From positions 152,869-216,868 of the forward strand of contig NZ_BSFQ01000009.1 in assembly GCF_027922425.1 (NCBI RefSeq): a DNA stretch of 64,000 nucleotides, written 5' to 3'. Under the pieces are notes generated by a model. That model made no database searches. It saw only the letters and a list, made by a program, of their open reading frames with translations, and was not told the origin of the DNA. This stretch comes from Pseudonocardia halophobica (GTDB taxonomy: Bacteria; Actinomycetota; Actinomycetes; Mycobacteriales; Pseudonocardiaceae). The translations under genes were made by a program, and so were the position numbers. This document shows positions 35,127-42,978 of the stretch, one piece after another (position 1 is the first letter of the stretch; each line of letters opens with the position of its first letter).

Positions 35127-35687
35127 ATGGACCCCATCCGCGCGGCCCGCGCCGGCGCCGTGCTCTGCGTCGTCGGCGCCCTGGGCGCCGTCCTGTTCTC
35201 CGCCGCCCTGCTCGCCGGCTTCGCGCCGGCGGACGAGTCGCCCTACCTGCTCCCGATCTACGTCGCGACGCTCGCCGGGGTGGTCGCGCTGGCCCTCACC
35301 GGAGCGGCGGCGGGCGGGACGGGCCGGGTCGGCGTCGCCCTCGCGATCGTCGGCCTGCTCGGTTTCATCGCCGCCGAGGCCGCCTCGCCGGGCCCGACCG
35401 GCGACGCCCTGTACGCCGTCGTGCCCCTGCTGACAGCGCTCGGGATGCTGCTCGCCGGCGCCGCGGTGCTGCGCTCGGGGCGGTGGAGCGGGTGGCACCG
35501 CGTCGTGCCCCTGCTCGTCGGCGCGTGGATCGTCGTCGTCGCCGTGCCCGTGATCATCCTGACCGGCGGCCCGGGCCCGGGCGCCCCGGCCGCGGTGACC
35601 GCCCTCGGCGTCTGGCACCTGCTGTGGGCCGCGCTGGGCGCCGCGGTGCTCGCCGAGACCCGTACCGGGGAGCGCGTACCGGCCTGA
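35127..35687 (+). CDS. integral membrane protein of unknown function
   Basis: 186 aa with about six hydrophobic segments: AVLCVVGALGAVLFSAALLA, YVATLAGVVALALTGAAA, VGVALAIVGLLGFIAA, VVPLLTALGMLLAGAAVL, VVPLLVGAWIVVVAVPVIIL and VWHLLWAALGAAVLAE. No known motif. GAAGAGGAACGCC precedes the ATG. It is read from an element also found before the gene at 38649 and is followed 73 nt later by a large LuxR regulator. Confidence 0.6.
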   Translation: MDPIRAARAGAVLCVVGALGAVLFSAALLAGFAPADESPYLLPIYVATLAGVVALALTGAAAGGTGRVGVALAIVGLLGFIAAEAASPGPTGDALYAVVPLLTALGMLLAGAAVLRSGRWSGWHRVVPLLVGAWIVVVAVPVIILTGGPGPGAPAAVTALGVWHLLWAALGAAVLAETRTGERVPA

Positions 35688-35760
35688 CGCTTGCCCGGGC
35701 CGGTCACCCGGACGACACTGCTCCCGGTCGCGCCGCGGGCGCGGAGGGGGTGCGGGAGCG

Positions 35761-38556
35761 GTGCCGTCCGGGCTGGTGGGTCGCGACCGCGAGCTGGCCG
35801 CGCTGACCGGCATGCTCGCGGCCGCGCTCACCGGCGACCCCCGGCTCGTGCTCTGCGGCGGCGAGCCCGGAATCGGCCGGACTCGGCTCGCCACGGAGCT
35901 CGCGGCGCGGGCCGCCGCAGACCGCGTCCCGGTCGCATGGGGTGCGGGCGCCGGGCCGGACGTCGCGCCGCCGTTCCTGCCCTGGCGCCAGGTCCTGCGC
36001 GGGCTCCCCGGTCCCGCCCCACCGGCCGGCGGGTCCGACCTCGCCCCGCTGACCGACGGGGTGGCGGCCGTCGAGGAGGAGGACCGGTTCCGGCTGTTCG
36101 ACACCGTCGTCCGGGTGCTGCACGCGGCGGCGGAGCCGGCCGGGCTCCTCGTCGTGCTCGACGACGTCCACCGGGCCGATCCCGCGTCGCTGCGGCTCCT
36201 GCACCACGTGGCCGCGCAGCTGCGCGGCGGCCGGTTGCTGCTCGTCGCCACCCACGACGACACCGCCGGACCGGCGTCCCTGCCCAGCGGGCCGGCGGTC
36301 GACCGCCTCGCGCTCCGCCGGCTCCCGCCGCAGGCCGTCGCGGTGCAGCTCGCGGATGTCGTCGGGGCCGCGGTGCCCGTCGATCAAGCCGAGCGGGTGC
36401 ACGAGCTCAGTGCCGGAAATCCCTTCCTCGCCGCCGAGCTGGGCCGCGACCTCGCCGAGGGACGCCCGATCGGCGTCCCGGTCGGCGTGCGCGAGGCCGT
36501 CGGGCGGTGGCTGGGCCGGCTCTCCCCCCGGTGCCGCCACGAGCTGCGCATCGCGGCGGTGCTCGGCCCGTGCGTCGACCTCGTCGTCCTCGCCGCCGTC
36601 GTCGGCCGGCCGCTGCTGGAGTGCCTGGACCCGATCGACGAGGCGGCGGACGCCGGCCTGCTCGAACCGGGCGACGCGCCCGGCCGGTACCGGTTCGTCC
36701 ACCCCCTCGTCCGGGACGCCGTCGAGGCCGGCCTCCCGGGCGGCGAGCGGGTCCGGCTGCACCGGGCCGCCGTCGACGCGATCCTGCGCCACGCCGGCGA
36801 CCGGGTCGATCCCCACCTCGCGGACCTCGCCCGGCACTGGGCGGCCGCGGCCGTGGCCGGCGAGCGGGCCGAGGCGTCGGCGTGGATCGAGCGGGCGGCC
36901 GCTGCCGCCGTGCGCACGCTCGCGTTCGAGGAGGGCGCCCGGCTCTACCGGCTCGCACTCGACGTCGGCGACGCCGCGGTCGACGCCGTGACGCGCCACC
37001 GCCTCCTGACCGGCCTGGCCGCGGCCCGGTTCCGCGCCGCGGATCCGGCCGGGGCGGTGGCGGCGGCCGGCGAGGCGATCGCCGTGGCCCACGGGCCGGA
37101 CCGGCCCCGGCTGGTCGCCGACGCGGTGCTCACCCTGGGCTGCACCAACGACCAGGGCCTCGACCGCACCGTGCGCGCGCTGTGCGAGGAGGCGCTCGCC
37201 GGGGCCGTCACGGGACCCCGCCGGGCCCGGCTGCTCGCCCTTCTCACCGAGACCGACATGTACCTCGAGGACGTCGCGCAGGCCGACTCGGCCAGCCGCG
37301 AGGCGCTCGCCGCCGCCGAGGGCTGCGGGGACGCGTCCGCGCTGGTGGCGGCGCTGCGGGCCCGGCAGCTGGCGCGCAGCGGGCCCGACGGCGTCGAGGA
37401 GCGGACCGTCCTGGCGCAGCGCCTGCTCGCCGCGACGACGGCGCGGGACGAGGCCCGGCTGTGGGCGCACCTGTGGCTCATCGATGCCCTCGTCGAGCGC
37501 GGCGAGCTGTTCGACGCCGCCGCCGAGCTGGACCGCCTGGAGTGGGTGGCCGGGCGGTACGGCGGGGCGACCGCGCGGTGGCACGTGCTGAAGGTCAAGG
37601 CGATGCTGGCCCAGGCCCACGGCCGGCTCGCCGAGGCGGCCCGGCTGGGCGCGGAGGCCTTCGCCGCCGCTCCGGGGAACGGGACGGGCGGCGCCGTGGG
37701 ATCGCGGCTCGCGCTGCTCACCGCCGTGGACCACCACGCCGGCACCGCGACCGCGCTCGAGGCGCTCGCCGCGGCCGGCGGTCCCCTCGCCGCCGGCTCG
37801 GGCTACCGCATCACCTTCACCCTGGGTCCCGCGCTGATGCTCACGGACGCCGGGCGGCTGCCCGAGGCCGGCGCGCTGTACCGGTCGCTCGGCCCGCCCG
37901 CGGGCTGGCGCCCGGCCCCGTTCTTCCTGCTGACGGTCCTTTCGGCCGGCGTCGCCGTGGCCGGCGCCCAGGGCGCGGCCGCCGACGTCGCCGCCCTGCG
38001 CGGACTGCTGCTGCCCCACCGTGGGCGGCACGTCGGCTCCGGCGCCGGCGTCGCGCACTACGGCGGGCCCGTCACGCTCCATCTGGGCTCGGCCGCCGCA
38101 CGCCTCGGCGAGCTCGACACGGCCGTCGACGAGCTGCGGTCGGCGCTGGCGACCTGCCGCACCGGCGGCGCCGCGGGGTACGCCGTGGAGGCGCAGACGG
38201 AGCTCGCGGCCGTGCTCGCGCGCCGCGGACGCACCGACGACCTGGGCGAGGCGGCAACGCTGGTCGCCGAGGGGCGTACCGCGGCGGAGGGCCTGGGCAT
38301 GCCCGGGTTCGCGGCCCGGCTCGCCGCCCTCGACGAGCGGCTGCGCCGCGCCCCGGCCGCCCTGCTGACCGCGCGCGAGCGGGAGGTCGCGGCATGCGTC
38401 GCGCGCGGGATGAGCAACCCGCAGATCGCCGCCGCGCTCGTCGTCTCCGAGCGCACCGCGCAGAACCACGTCCAGCACATCCTCACCAAGCTCGGGTTCT
38501 CCCGCCGCAGCCAGATCGCGGTGTGGGCGGTGCACAACCTCGGCACCCGGACCTGA
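35761..38556 (+). CDS. AAA-ATPase LuxR family regulator (LAL/MalT-like)
   Basis: 931 aa. The N-terminal ATPase has VGRDRELAALTGML, Walker A GGEPGIGRTRLA (34-45) and Walker-B-like LLVVLDDVHRAD. TPR-like helices fill the middle. The C-terminal LuxR HTH is LLTAREREVAACVARGMSNP, then QIAAALVVSERTAQNHVQHI and LTKLGFSRRSQI. Large ATP-binding LuxR proteins are usually activators responding to a small ligand. Its TGA overlaps the second copy of the repeated upstream element, and the first copy precedes the upstream gene, so both flanking genes are natural targets (inference). Confidence 0.88.
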   Translation: MPSGLVGRDRELAALTGMLAAALTGDPRLVLCGGEPGIGRTRLATELAARAAADRVPVAWGAGAGPDVAPPFLPWRQVLRGLPGPAPPAGGSDLAPLTDGVAAVEEEDRFRLFDTVVRVLHAAAEPAGLLVVLDDVHRADPASLRLLHHVAAQLRGGRLLLVATHDDTAGPASLPSGPAVDRLALRRLPPQAVAVQLADVVGAAVPVDQAERVHELSAGNPFLAAELGRDLAEGRPIGVPVGVREAVGRWLGRLSPRCRHELRIAAVLGPCVDLVVLAAVVGRPLLECLDPIDEAADAGLLEPGDAPGRYRFVHPLVRDAVEAGLPGGERVRLHRAAVDAILRHAGDRVDPHLADLARHWAAAAVAGERAEASAWIERAAAAAVRTLAFEEGARLYRLALDVGDAAVDAVTRHRLLTGLAAARFRAADPAGAVAAAGEAIAVAHGPDRPRLVADAVLTLGCTNDQGLDRTVRALCEEALAGAVTGPRRARLLALLTETDMYLEDVAQADSASREALAAAEGCGDASALVAALRARQLARSGPDGVEERTVLAQRLLAATTARDEARLWAHLWLIDALVERGELFDAAAELDRLEWVAGRYGGATARWHVLKVKAMLAQAHGRLAEAARLGAEAFAAAPGNGTGGAVGSRLALLTAVDHHAGTATALEALAAAGGPLAAGSGYRITFTLGPALMLTDAGRLPEAGALYRSLGPPAGWRPAPFFLLTVLSAGVAVAGAQGAAADVAALRGLLLPHRGRHVGSGAGVAHYGGPVTLHLGSAAARLGELDTAVDELRSALATCRTGGAAGYAVEAQTELAAVLARRGRTDDLGEAATLVAEGRTAAEGLGMPGFAARLAALDERLRRAPAALLTAREREVAACVARGMSNPQIAAALVVSERTAQNHVQHILTKLGFSRRSQIAVWAVHNLGTRT

Positions 38557-38620
38557 GTAGGCGGCGGAGTATTTCGGCGGACGCGGGGGCCGGGCCCGCC
38601 CGCCTAGCGTCGACGCGTCC
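38553..38620 (+). promoter_or_regulatory. upstream element, copy B (shared with 35034-35100)
   Basis: CTGAGTAGGCGGCGGAGTAT followed by TTCGGCGGACGC, a GC-rich spacer, GCCTAGCGTCGA and GCGTCC. TAGCGT (38605-38610) is a -10 candidate. The element begins within the LuxR stop codon and ends 28 nt before the ABM-like ATG. Identity with copy A is highest at the two ends. Confidence 0.55.
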
Positions 38621-38648
38621 GGACGTCCCGAGCCACGGGGAGGCCGTC

Positions 38649-38954
38649 ATGGCGTTCGCCACCATCACCGCGATCCCGGCCGGGACGCTGGCCGGGTACC
38701 GGGAGATCGCCGCGCTCGTCGCCGGCGCCGGCCGGCCGGACGGGTTGCTCGTGCAGGTCGCGGGCGAGTCGGAGCAGGGCCTGCAGATCGTGTCGGTCTG
38801 GGAGTCGGGCGTGCAGCACGACCGGTTCGTCGCGGAGCGGCTGCACCCGGCCCTGCGCCGGGCCGGGCTGCCCGCGGACCCGGGCCCGCGGCACGTGGAG
38901 TTCGAGGTCGGCGAGCTCGGCATCGCGGCGGCGCTCGCGCCGTCGGGCTCGTGA
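38649..38954 (+). CDS. small alpha-beta barrel (ABM-like) protein of unknown function
   Basis: 101 aa: MAFATITAIPAGTLAGYREI, DGLLVQVAGESEQGLQIVSV and WESGVQHDRFVAERLHPALR resemble a dimeric alpha-beta barrel, with the WES..HDRFxxxRL pattern seen in stress-response and ABM-type proteins. No catalytic assignment. The stop overlaps the GTG of the downstream membrane protein (GTGA), so the two are coupled. Confidence 0.6.
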   Translation: MAFATITAIPAGTLAGYREIAALVAGAGRPDGLLVQVAGESEQGLQIVSVWESGVQHDRFVAERLHPALRRAGLPADPGPRHVEFEVGELGIAAALAPSGS

Positions 38955-40111
38955 GCGCCGCAGCGGCCGTCCGCCCCGCAGGGGGTCGGGACGGGCGGTC
39001 GCCGGTGCTGGTCGGCGCGGTGTCCGGGCTGGCCTGGGCCGCTGCCCTGCGCGCGTTCATGGTCGAGGTCGCGGGCCCGGCGTCGACGTTCGGCTGGATC
39101 GGGACGTTCGAGGGGATCCTGCTGCCCGGCGCGGTCGCCGGCGGCCTGCTCGGCTGGGCCGAGCACCTGCGGCGCACCGGCCGCCACCACCCGTGGCTCG
39201 CCGCCGCACCACTGGTCTTCGTGCTCTTCAGTCCCTGGGTCGTCGTCTCGATGTTCGTCGACGGTGGTCTGGGCGGGGGTGCCCTCGCGGTCCCGTTGTT
39301 CGGCATGGCCGGCGGCTACGCGCTGGCCGGGCGCGGCTCCCGTCCGGCGCGGTGGGCGGCCGGGGCGTTCGCCCTCGTCCCGGTCCCGACGTGGCTGGTC
39401 GCGGCGTCGGCGGCCGGGCTCGGACCGCCACTGGGCAGCGCACGCGGCGCGTGGACGGCGGTGCTCTTCCTGTCCCTGCTCGCAGTGCTCTCGCTCGGGT
39501 GTGCGCTCCCGCATCGCGGCCCTCCGGACCCGTCCCGGCCGGCGTGGCGGCTGGTGGTGGCCGGTGCGGTGTGCGGTCTGGCGTGGGGCGCCGGCATGCG
39601 GGGGTTCATGGCGGCCGTCGCCGAGCCGGTGTCGACCGTCAGCTGGTTCGGGACCTTCGGCGTGATCCTGCCCGCCGCCACGATCGTCGGTGGCCTGTTC
39701 GGGCTGGCCGAACACCGGCGGCGCACGGGCGGGCGCGCTCGGTGGCGCCGGCTCGCGCTGTCGCCGCTGGTGTTCGGGGTCGACCCGGGCGCGCTGGTCC
39801 TGGTGCTGCCCGCGATGGCGGGCGGCTACGCACTGTCCGGACGGGGGTCCCGGCGCGGCCGGTGGTCGACCGGGTCGGCCGCACTCCTGCCCGTCCCGGC
39901 CTACCTGCTCGTGGTGCACCTGCTCGACGACATCGGGTCGCTGCTCACCCCGCACGGCGCGTGGGCCTCGGTCCTGCTGTTCTCGTGCTATGCGGTCCTG
40001 GTCGTCGCGTGCGCGATCCCGCACCGGGCCGTCGGGCCGGGCACCGGCCCGGCCAGGACCGCCGTGCCGGCCATCGGCGCGGTGCCGGGCGATCCGGGCG
40101 AGGGCTCCTAG
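38951..40111 (+). CDS. membrane protein built from two tandem homologous halves
   Basis: 386 aa, polytopic. Residues from about 20-185 and about 205-365 are related: GAVSGLAWAAALRAFMVEVA / GAVCGLAWGAGMRGFMAAVA, IGTFEGILLPGAVAGGLLGW / FGTFGVILPAATIVGGLFGL, AEHLRRTG / AEHRRRTG, PLVF in both, and MAGGYALAGRGSR / MAGGYALSGRGSR. Each half has about four or five helices. No family recognised. Coupled to the ABM-like gene. Its TAG stop interlocks with the TAG of convergent pobA in one CTAG. Confidence 0.7.
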   Translation: MSAAAAVRPAGGRDGRSPVLVGAVSGLAWAAALRAFMVEVAGPASTFGWIGTFEGILLPGAVAGGLLGWAEHLRRTGRHHPWLAAAPLVFVLFSPWVVVSMFVDGGLGGGALAVPLFGMAGGYALAGRGSRPARWAAGAFALVPVPTWLVAASAAGLGPPLGSARGAWTAVLFLSLLAVLSLGCALPHRGPPDPSRPAWRLVVAGAVCGLAWGAGMRGFMAAVAEPVSTVSWFGTFGVILPAATIVGGLFGLAEHRRRTGGRARWRRLALSPLVFGVDPGALVLVLPAMAGGYALSGRGSRRGRWSTGSAALLPVPAYLLVVHLLDDIGSLLTPHGAWASVLLFSCYAVLVVACAIPHRAVGPGTGPARTAVPAIGAVPGDPGEGS

Positions 40112-41283
40112 AAGCCGATCGGCAGGCCCGCGTAGTTCTCGGCGAGGCCCATCCGTCCGGCTTCGCTGGCCGCGACCCAGCGCAGCTGCGAGAGCTGCAG
40201 CTGGGCGTCGAACGGGTCGCCGGACCGGTGCAGCATCGTCGTCATCCACCAGGAGAAGTGGGTGCAGCGCCAGACCCGGCGCAGGGCCGTGTCGGAGTAG
40301 GCGTCGGCGAGCGCGGGGTCCTTGTCGCGCAGCAGCGCCGCCAGGGCCGGGGCGAGCAGCGCGACGTCGGCCACGGCGAGGTTCAGCCCCTTCGCGCCGG
40401 TGGGCGGCACGATGTGGGCGGCGTCGCCAGCGAGGAAGAGGCGGCCGTGCCGCATGGGCTGCTGCACGAAGCTGCGCATCGGCAGCACGGACTTCTCGGT
40501 GACGGGGCCGGGGGTCAGCGTCCACCCGTCCTGGCCGTGGCCGAGGCGGGTGGCGAGTGCGTCCCAGATCCGGTCGTCGGACCACTCGTCGATGTCGGTG
40601 CCGTTCGGAACCTGCAGGTAGAGCCGGGAGACGTGCTCCGAACGCATGGAGTGCAGCGCGAAGCCGTCCGGGTGCCAGGCGTAGATCAGCTCGTCGGTCG
40701 ACGGCGCGACGTCGGCGAGGATGCCCAGCCAGGAGTACGGGTAGACGCGCTCCCAGGTCTGCTTGACCGAGTCCGGCACGGCGGCGCGGGAGGGGCCGAA
40801 GGAGCCGTCGCAGCCCACGACCACGTCGGCGTCGATACGCTCGGCGGTGCCGTCCGGGCCGGTGAAGGTGACGTACGGCTGCTCGGTCTCCAGGTCGTGC
40901 ACCGCGGTGTCGGTGACCTCGTAGCGGATCTCCTGGCCTGCGGCCTCGCGCGCCTTCCCGAGGTCCTTGGTCACCTCGGTCTGCCCGTAGACGGTGACGC
41001 TGCGGCCGACGAGGTCCACGAAGTCGAGGTGGTGGCGCTCGCCCGGCCACTGCAGGTAGATGCCGCGGTGCTCGTCGCCCTCCCGGGCGAGCCGCTCCCC
41101 CAGCCCCACCTCGTGCAGCAGCTGCACGGTGGAGTGCTCCAGGATGCCCGCGCGGATCCGCGCCTCGACGTACTCGCGGGAACGGGTCTCGACGATCACG
41201 GACTCGACGCCCGCGCGGTCGAGCAGGTGGGACAGCAGGAGCCCGGCGGGGCCGGCGCCGACGATGGCGACCTGGGTACGCAT
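40108..41283 (-). CDS. pobA: 4-hydroxybenzoate 3-monooxygenase
   Basis: 391 aa, the family length. It hydroxylates 4-hydroxybenzoate to protocatechuate with FAD and NAD(P)H. RTQVAIVGAGPAGLLLSHLL is the FAD-binding start, VVGCDGSFGPSR the DG motif, and LAGDAAHIVPPTGAKGLNLA the second FAD/riboflavin motif. RIRAGILEHSTVQLLHEVGL and YLQVPNGTDIDEWSDDRIWD are PobA-specific. An IclR regulator lies 45 nt upstream on the same strand. No protocatechuate dioxygenase (pcaGH) is in the window. Confidence 0.93.
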   Translation of the reverse strand: MRTQVAIVGAGPAGLLLSHLLDRAGVESVIVETRSREYVEARIRAGILEHSTVQLLHEVGLGERLAREGDEHRGIYLQWPGERHHLDFVDLVGRSVTVYGQTEVTKDLGKAREAAGQEIRYEVTDTAVHDLETEQPYVTFTGPDGTAERIDADVVVGCDGSFGPSRAAVPDSVKQTWERVYPYSWLGILADVAPSTDELIYAWHPDGFALHSMRSEHVSRLYLQVPNGTDIDEWSDDRIWDALATRLGHGQDGWTLTPGPVTEKSVLPMRSFVQQPMRHGRLFLAGDAAHIVPPTGAKGLNLAVADVALLAPALAALLRDKDPALADAYSDTALRRVWRCTHFSWWMTTMLHRSGDPFDAQLQLSQLRWVAASEAGRMGLAENYAGLPIGF

Positions 41284-41328
41284 GGGAGGAGTGTGTCCGC
41301 CCGGCCGCCCGGCGCCTAGCGTCGGCTT

Positions 41329-42084
41329 TCACTCAGTGGAAAGCGAACGGCCGATGCCGGCCGCCGCGACCTGCAGTGCGGCCACCAGCCGGGCCCGGCC
41401 GCGCCGCAGGTCGGGCACGACGAGCCCGAGCGCGGCCACGACCTCGCCGTCCGCTCCCCGTCGGACCGGGACCGCGACGGAGCAGGCGCCGGGGCTCATC
41501 TCCTCAACGGTCTGCGCGAACCCCTCGCGGTGCACCCGGCGCAGCTGCTCGCGCAGCCGGCCGGGCTGGGTGATCGTGTACGGCGTGACGCGCGAGAGGT
41601 CGGCGAGGACTGTCCGCAACACGTCGTCCGGGGCGTGGGCGAGCAGCACCTTGCCGACGCCGGTGGTGTGCAGCGGGAGCCGCCCGCCGACCCGGCTGAC
41701 CACGGGCACCGTCGTGCGGCCGGAGAGCCGGTCCAGGTAGAGCACCTCGGTGCCGGCACGCTCGGCGAGATGCACGGTCGCGTGGGTCGCGGCGTAGAGG
41801 TCGTGCAGGAAGGGCGCGGCGACCTGCCGCAGCTCCGCCTGCACGGGCGCGAGCAGCCCCAGGTCCCACACCCGTCGTCCGACGACGTACCGGTCGCCCC
41901 GCCGCTCCAGCCCGCCCAGCCCGACGAGCTCCCCCGCCAGCCGGTGCGCCGTCGCCAGCGGGAGTCCGGCCCGCTCGGCCAGCGCGGTCAACGACAAGGT
42001 CCGGTGCTCGGCGTCGAAAGCCCCGAGCAGCGCGAACACCCGTGACGCCACACTCGCCCCCGGAGTCGACAGGTTGCCCGCCAC
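41329..42084 (-). CDS. IclR family transcriptional regulator, probable pobA regulator
   Basis: 251 aa. Winged helix SVASRVFALLGAFDAEHRTL, SLTALAERAGLPLATAHRLA and GELVGLGGLERR. Effector domain LAERAGTEVLYLDRLSGRTT, then HTTGVGKVLLAHAP and SVAVPVRRGADGEVVAALGL. GTG 42084 has GGGAGG 8 nt upstream; the longer frame to 42264 would run through a 22-bp tandem array and is rejected. It lies directly upstream of pobA on the same strand, so control of pobA by 4-hydroxybenzoate is likely. Confidence 0.82.
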   Translation of the reverse strand: MAGNLSTPGASVASRVFALLGAFDAEHRTLSLTALAERAGLPLATAHRLAGELVGLGGLERRGDRYVVGRRVWDLGLLAPVQAELRQVAAPFLHDLYAATHATVHLAERAGTEVLYLDRLSGRTTVPVVSRVGGRLPLHTTGVGKVLLAHAPDDVLRTVLADLSRVTPYTITQPGRLREQLRRVHREGFAQTVEEMSPGACSVAVPVRRGADGEVVAALGLVVPDLRRGRARLVAALQVAAAGIGRSLSTE

Positions 42085-42115
42085 CCTCCGATCCTCCCAC
42101 TCAGCGGAAACTTTG

Positions 42116-42194
42116 CCGCGAGTCGGGAGTTCCGGCACCGCGAGTCGGGAGCTCCGGCACCGCGAGTCGCGAGCTCCGGCACCGCGAGTCGCGC
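42116..42194. repeat. 22-bp tandem array 1 (three full units plus a partial)
   Basis: Units begin CCGCGAGTCG and end TTCCGGCA or CTCCGGCA, at 42116, 42138, 42160 and (partial) 42182. The array sits in the divergent gap between the IclR gene start (42084) and the hemerythrin-like gene (42282). Related arrays lie at 61697-61828 and, inverted, 63071-63176. Confidence 0.85.
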
Positions 42195-42281
42195 CCGCGA
42201 CAAGTGGCACCACAAGTCGACGGCAGGTGAGGCTTAAGCGGGGTGACGGAGGGTGGCGACACACCCCGAGGAGGAGACGTC

Positions 42282-42941
42282 ATGACCGCCCCACCCACCA
42301 CCCCCGACCTGCTGGGCATGCGCCTGGCGCACCGCATCATGCGCGGCGACCTGCACCGGCTGACCGCCGTCGCGCAGCGCCTGGCCGCCGGCGAGCCCTG
42401 CGACGGCCGCCGCGCGAAGGCCCTCACCCGCTGGGTGGCGACGCTGGCCGACGAGATCCACCACCACCACACCGTCGAGGACGAGCTGACCTGGCCGCTG
42501 ATCGAGCACAGCGCCGGCACCGCCGTCGACCTCACCGTGCTGTCCGACGACCACCGCGCCCTCGACCCCCTGCTCGACCGCCTGCGCCGCGCGGCCGCCG
42601 GCTTCCTCGACGCCCCGATCTACCCCGAGCGCGCCGCGGTCCTCGCCGACGCCCTCGCCCGCGTGCGCGACGAGCTCGACGAGCACATCGAGAACGAGGA
42701 GGCCGAGCTCTTCCCGGTGATCGAGCGGTACGTCGCGGCCGCGGACTGGCAGGAGATGGAGAAGGCCATCCGCAAGGGCGGCCCGCCGATGGGTTTCGTC
42801 CTGCCCCGGATCGCCGAGGTCACCACGCCGGACGAGCTGGCCGCGATCAAGGCGGAGGCCGGCCCGGTGCTCGTGCTCCTGCTCGCCCTGCTCCGCCCCC
42901 GCCACGCCCGCCGCGTCAGCCTCGTCTTCGGCACCCCGTGA
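42282..42941 (+). CDS. hemerythrin-like domain protein
   Basis: 219 aa, helical. Histidines and carboxylates expected of a diiron hemerythrin fold appear as RLAHRIMRGDLHRL, LADEIHHHHTVEDELTWPLI, DDHRALDPLL and ELDEHIENEEAELFPVIERY (HxxxE type). The C-terminal quarter is hydrophobic (VLVLLLALLRP). ATG 42282 follows GAGGAGGAG. Probably binds O2, NO or iron; role unknown. The TGA lies in the palindrome shared with the convergent SARP gene. Confidence 0.83.
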   Translation: MTAPPTTPDLLGMRLAHRIMRGDLHRLTAVAQRLAAGEPCDGRRAKALTRWVATLADEIHHHHTVEDELTWPLIEHSAGTAVDLTVLSDDHRALDPLLDRLRRAAAGFLDAPIYPERAAVLADALARVRDELDEHIENEEAELFPVIERYVAAADWQEMEKAIRKGGPPMGFVLPRIAEVTTPDELAAIKAEAGPVLVLLLALLRPRHARRVSLVFGTP

Positions 42942-42978
42942 GTGCTGACTGCCCCTAGAGGGGCACTTGCCACTCACG
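42937..42978. terminator. 42-bp palindromic repeat, copy 2, between convergent genes
   Basis: Starts CGTGAGTGCTGACTGCCCCT and ends GGGGCACTTGCCACTCACG, with a central CTAG shifted by two bases compared with the other copies. It contains the hemerythrin-like gene's TGA (42939-42941) and the SARP gene's TGA (complement of 42974-42976), exactly as at copy 1. Confidence 0.7.

Noticed and set aside
41329..42264. A longer start for the IclR regulator (ATG 42264)
   Set aside because: The added 60 residues would be coded by the 22-bp repeat array. GTG 42084 has a good ribosome-binding site and the family N-terminus.
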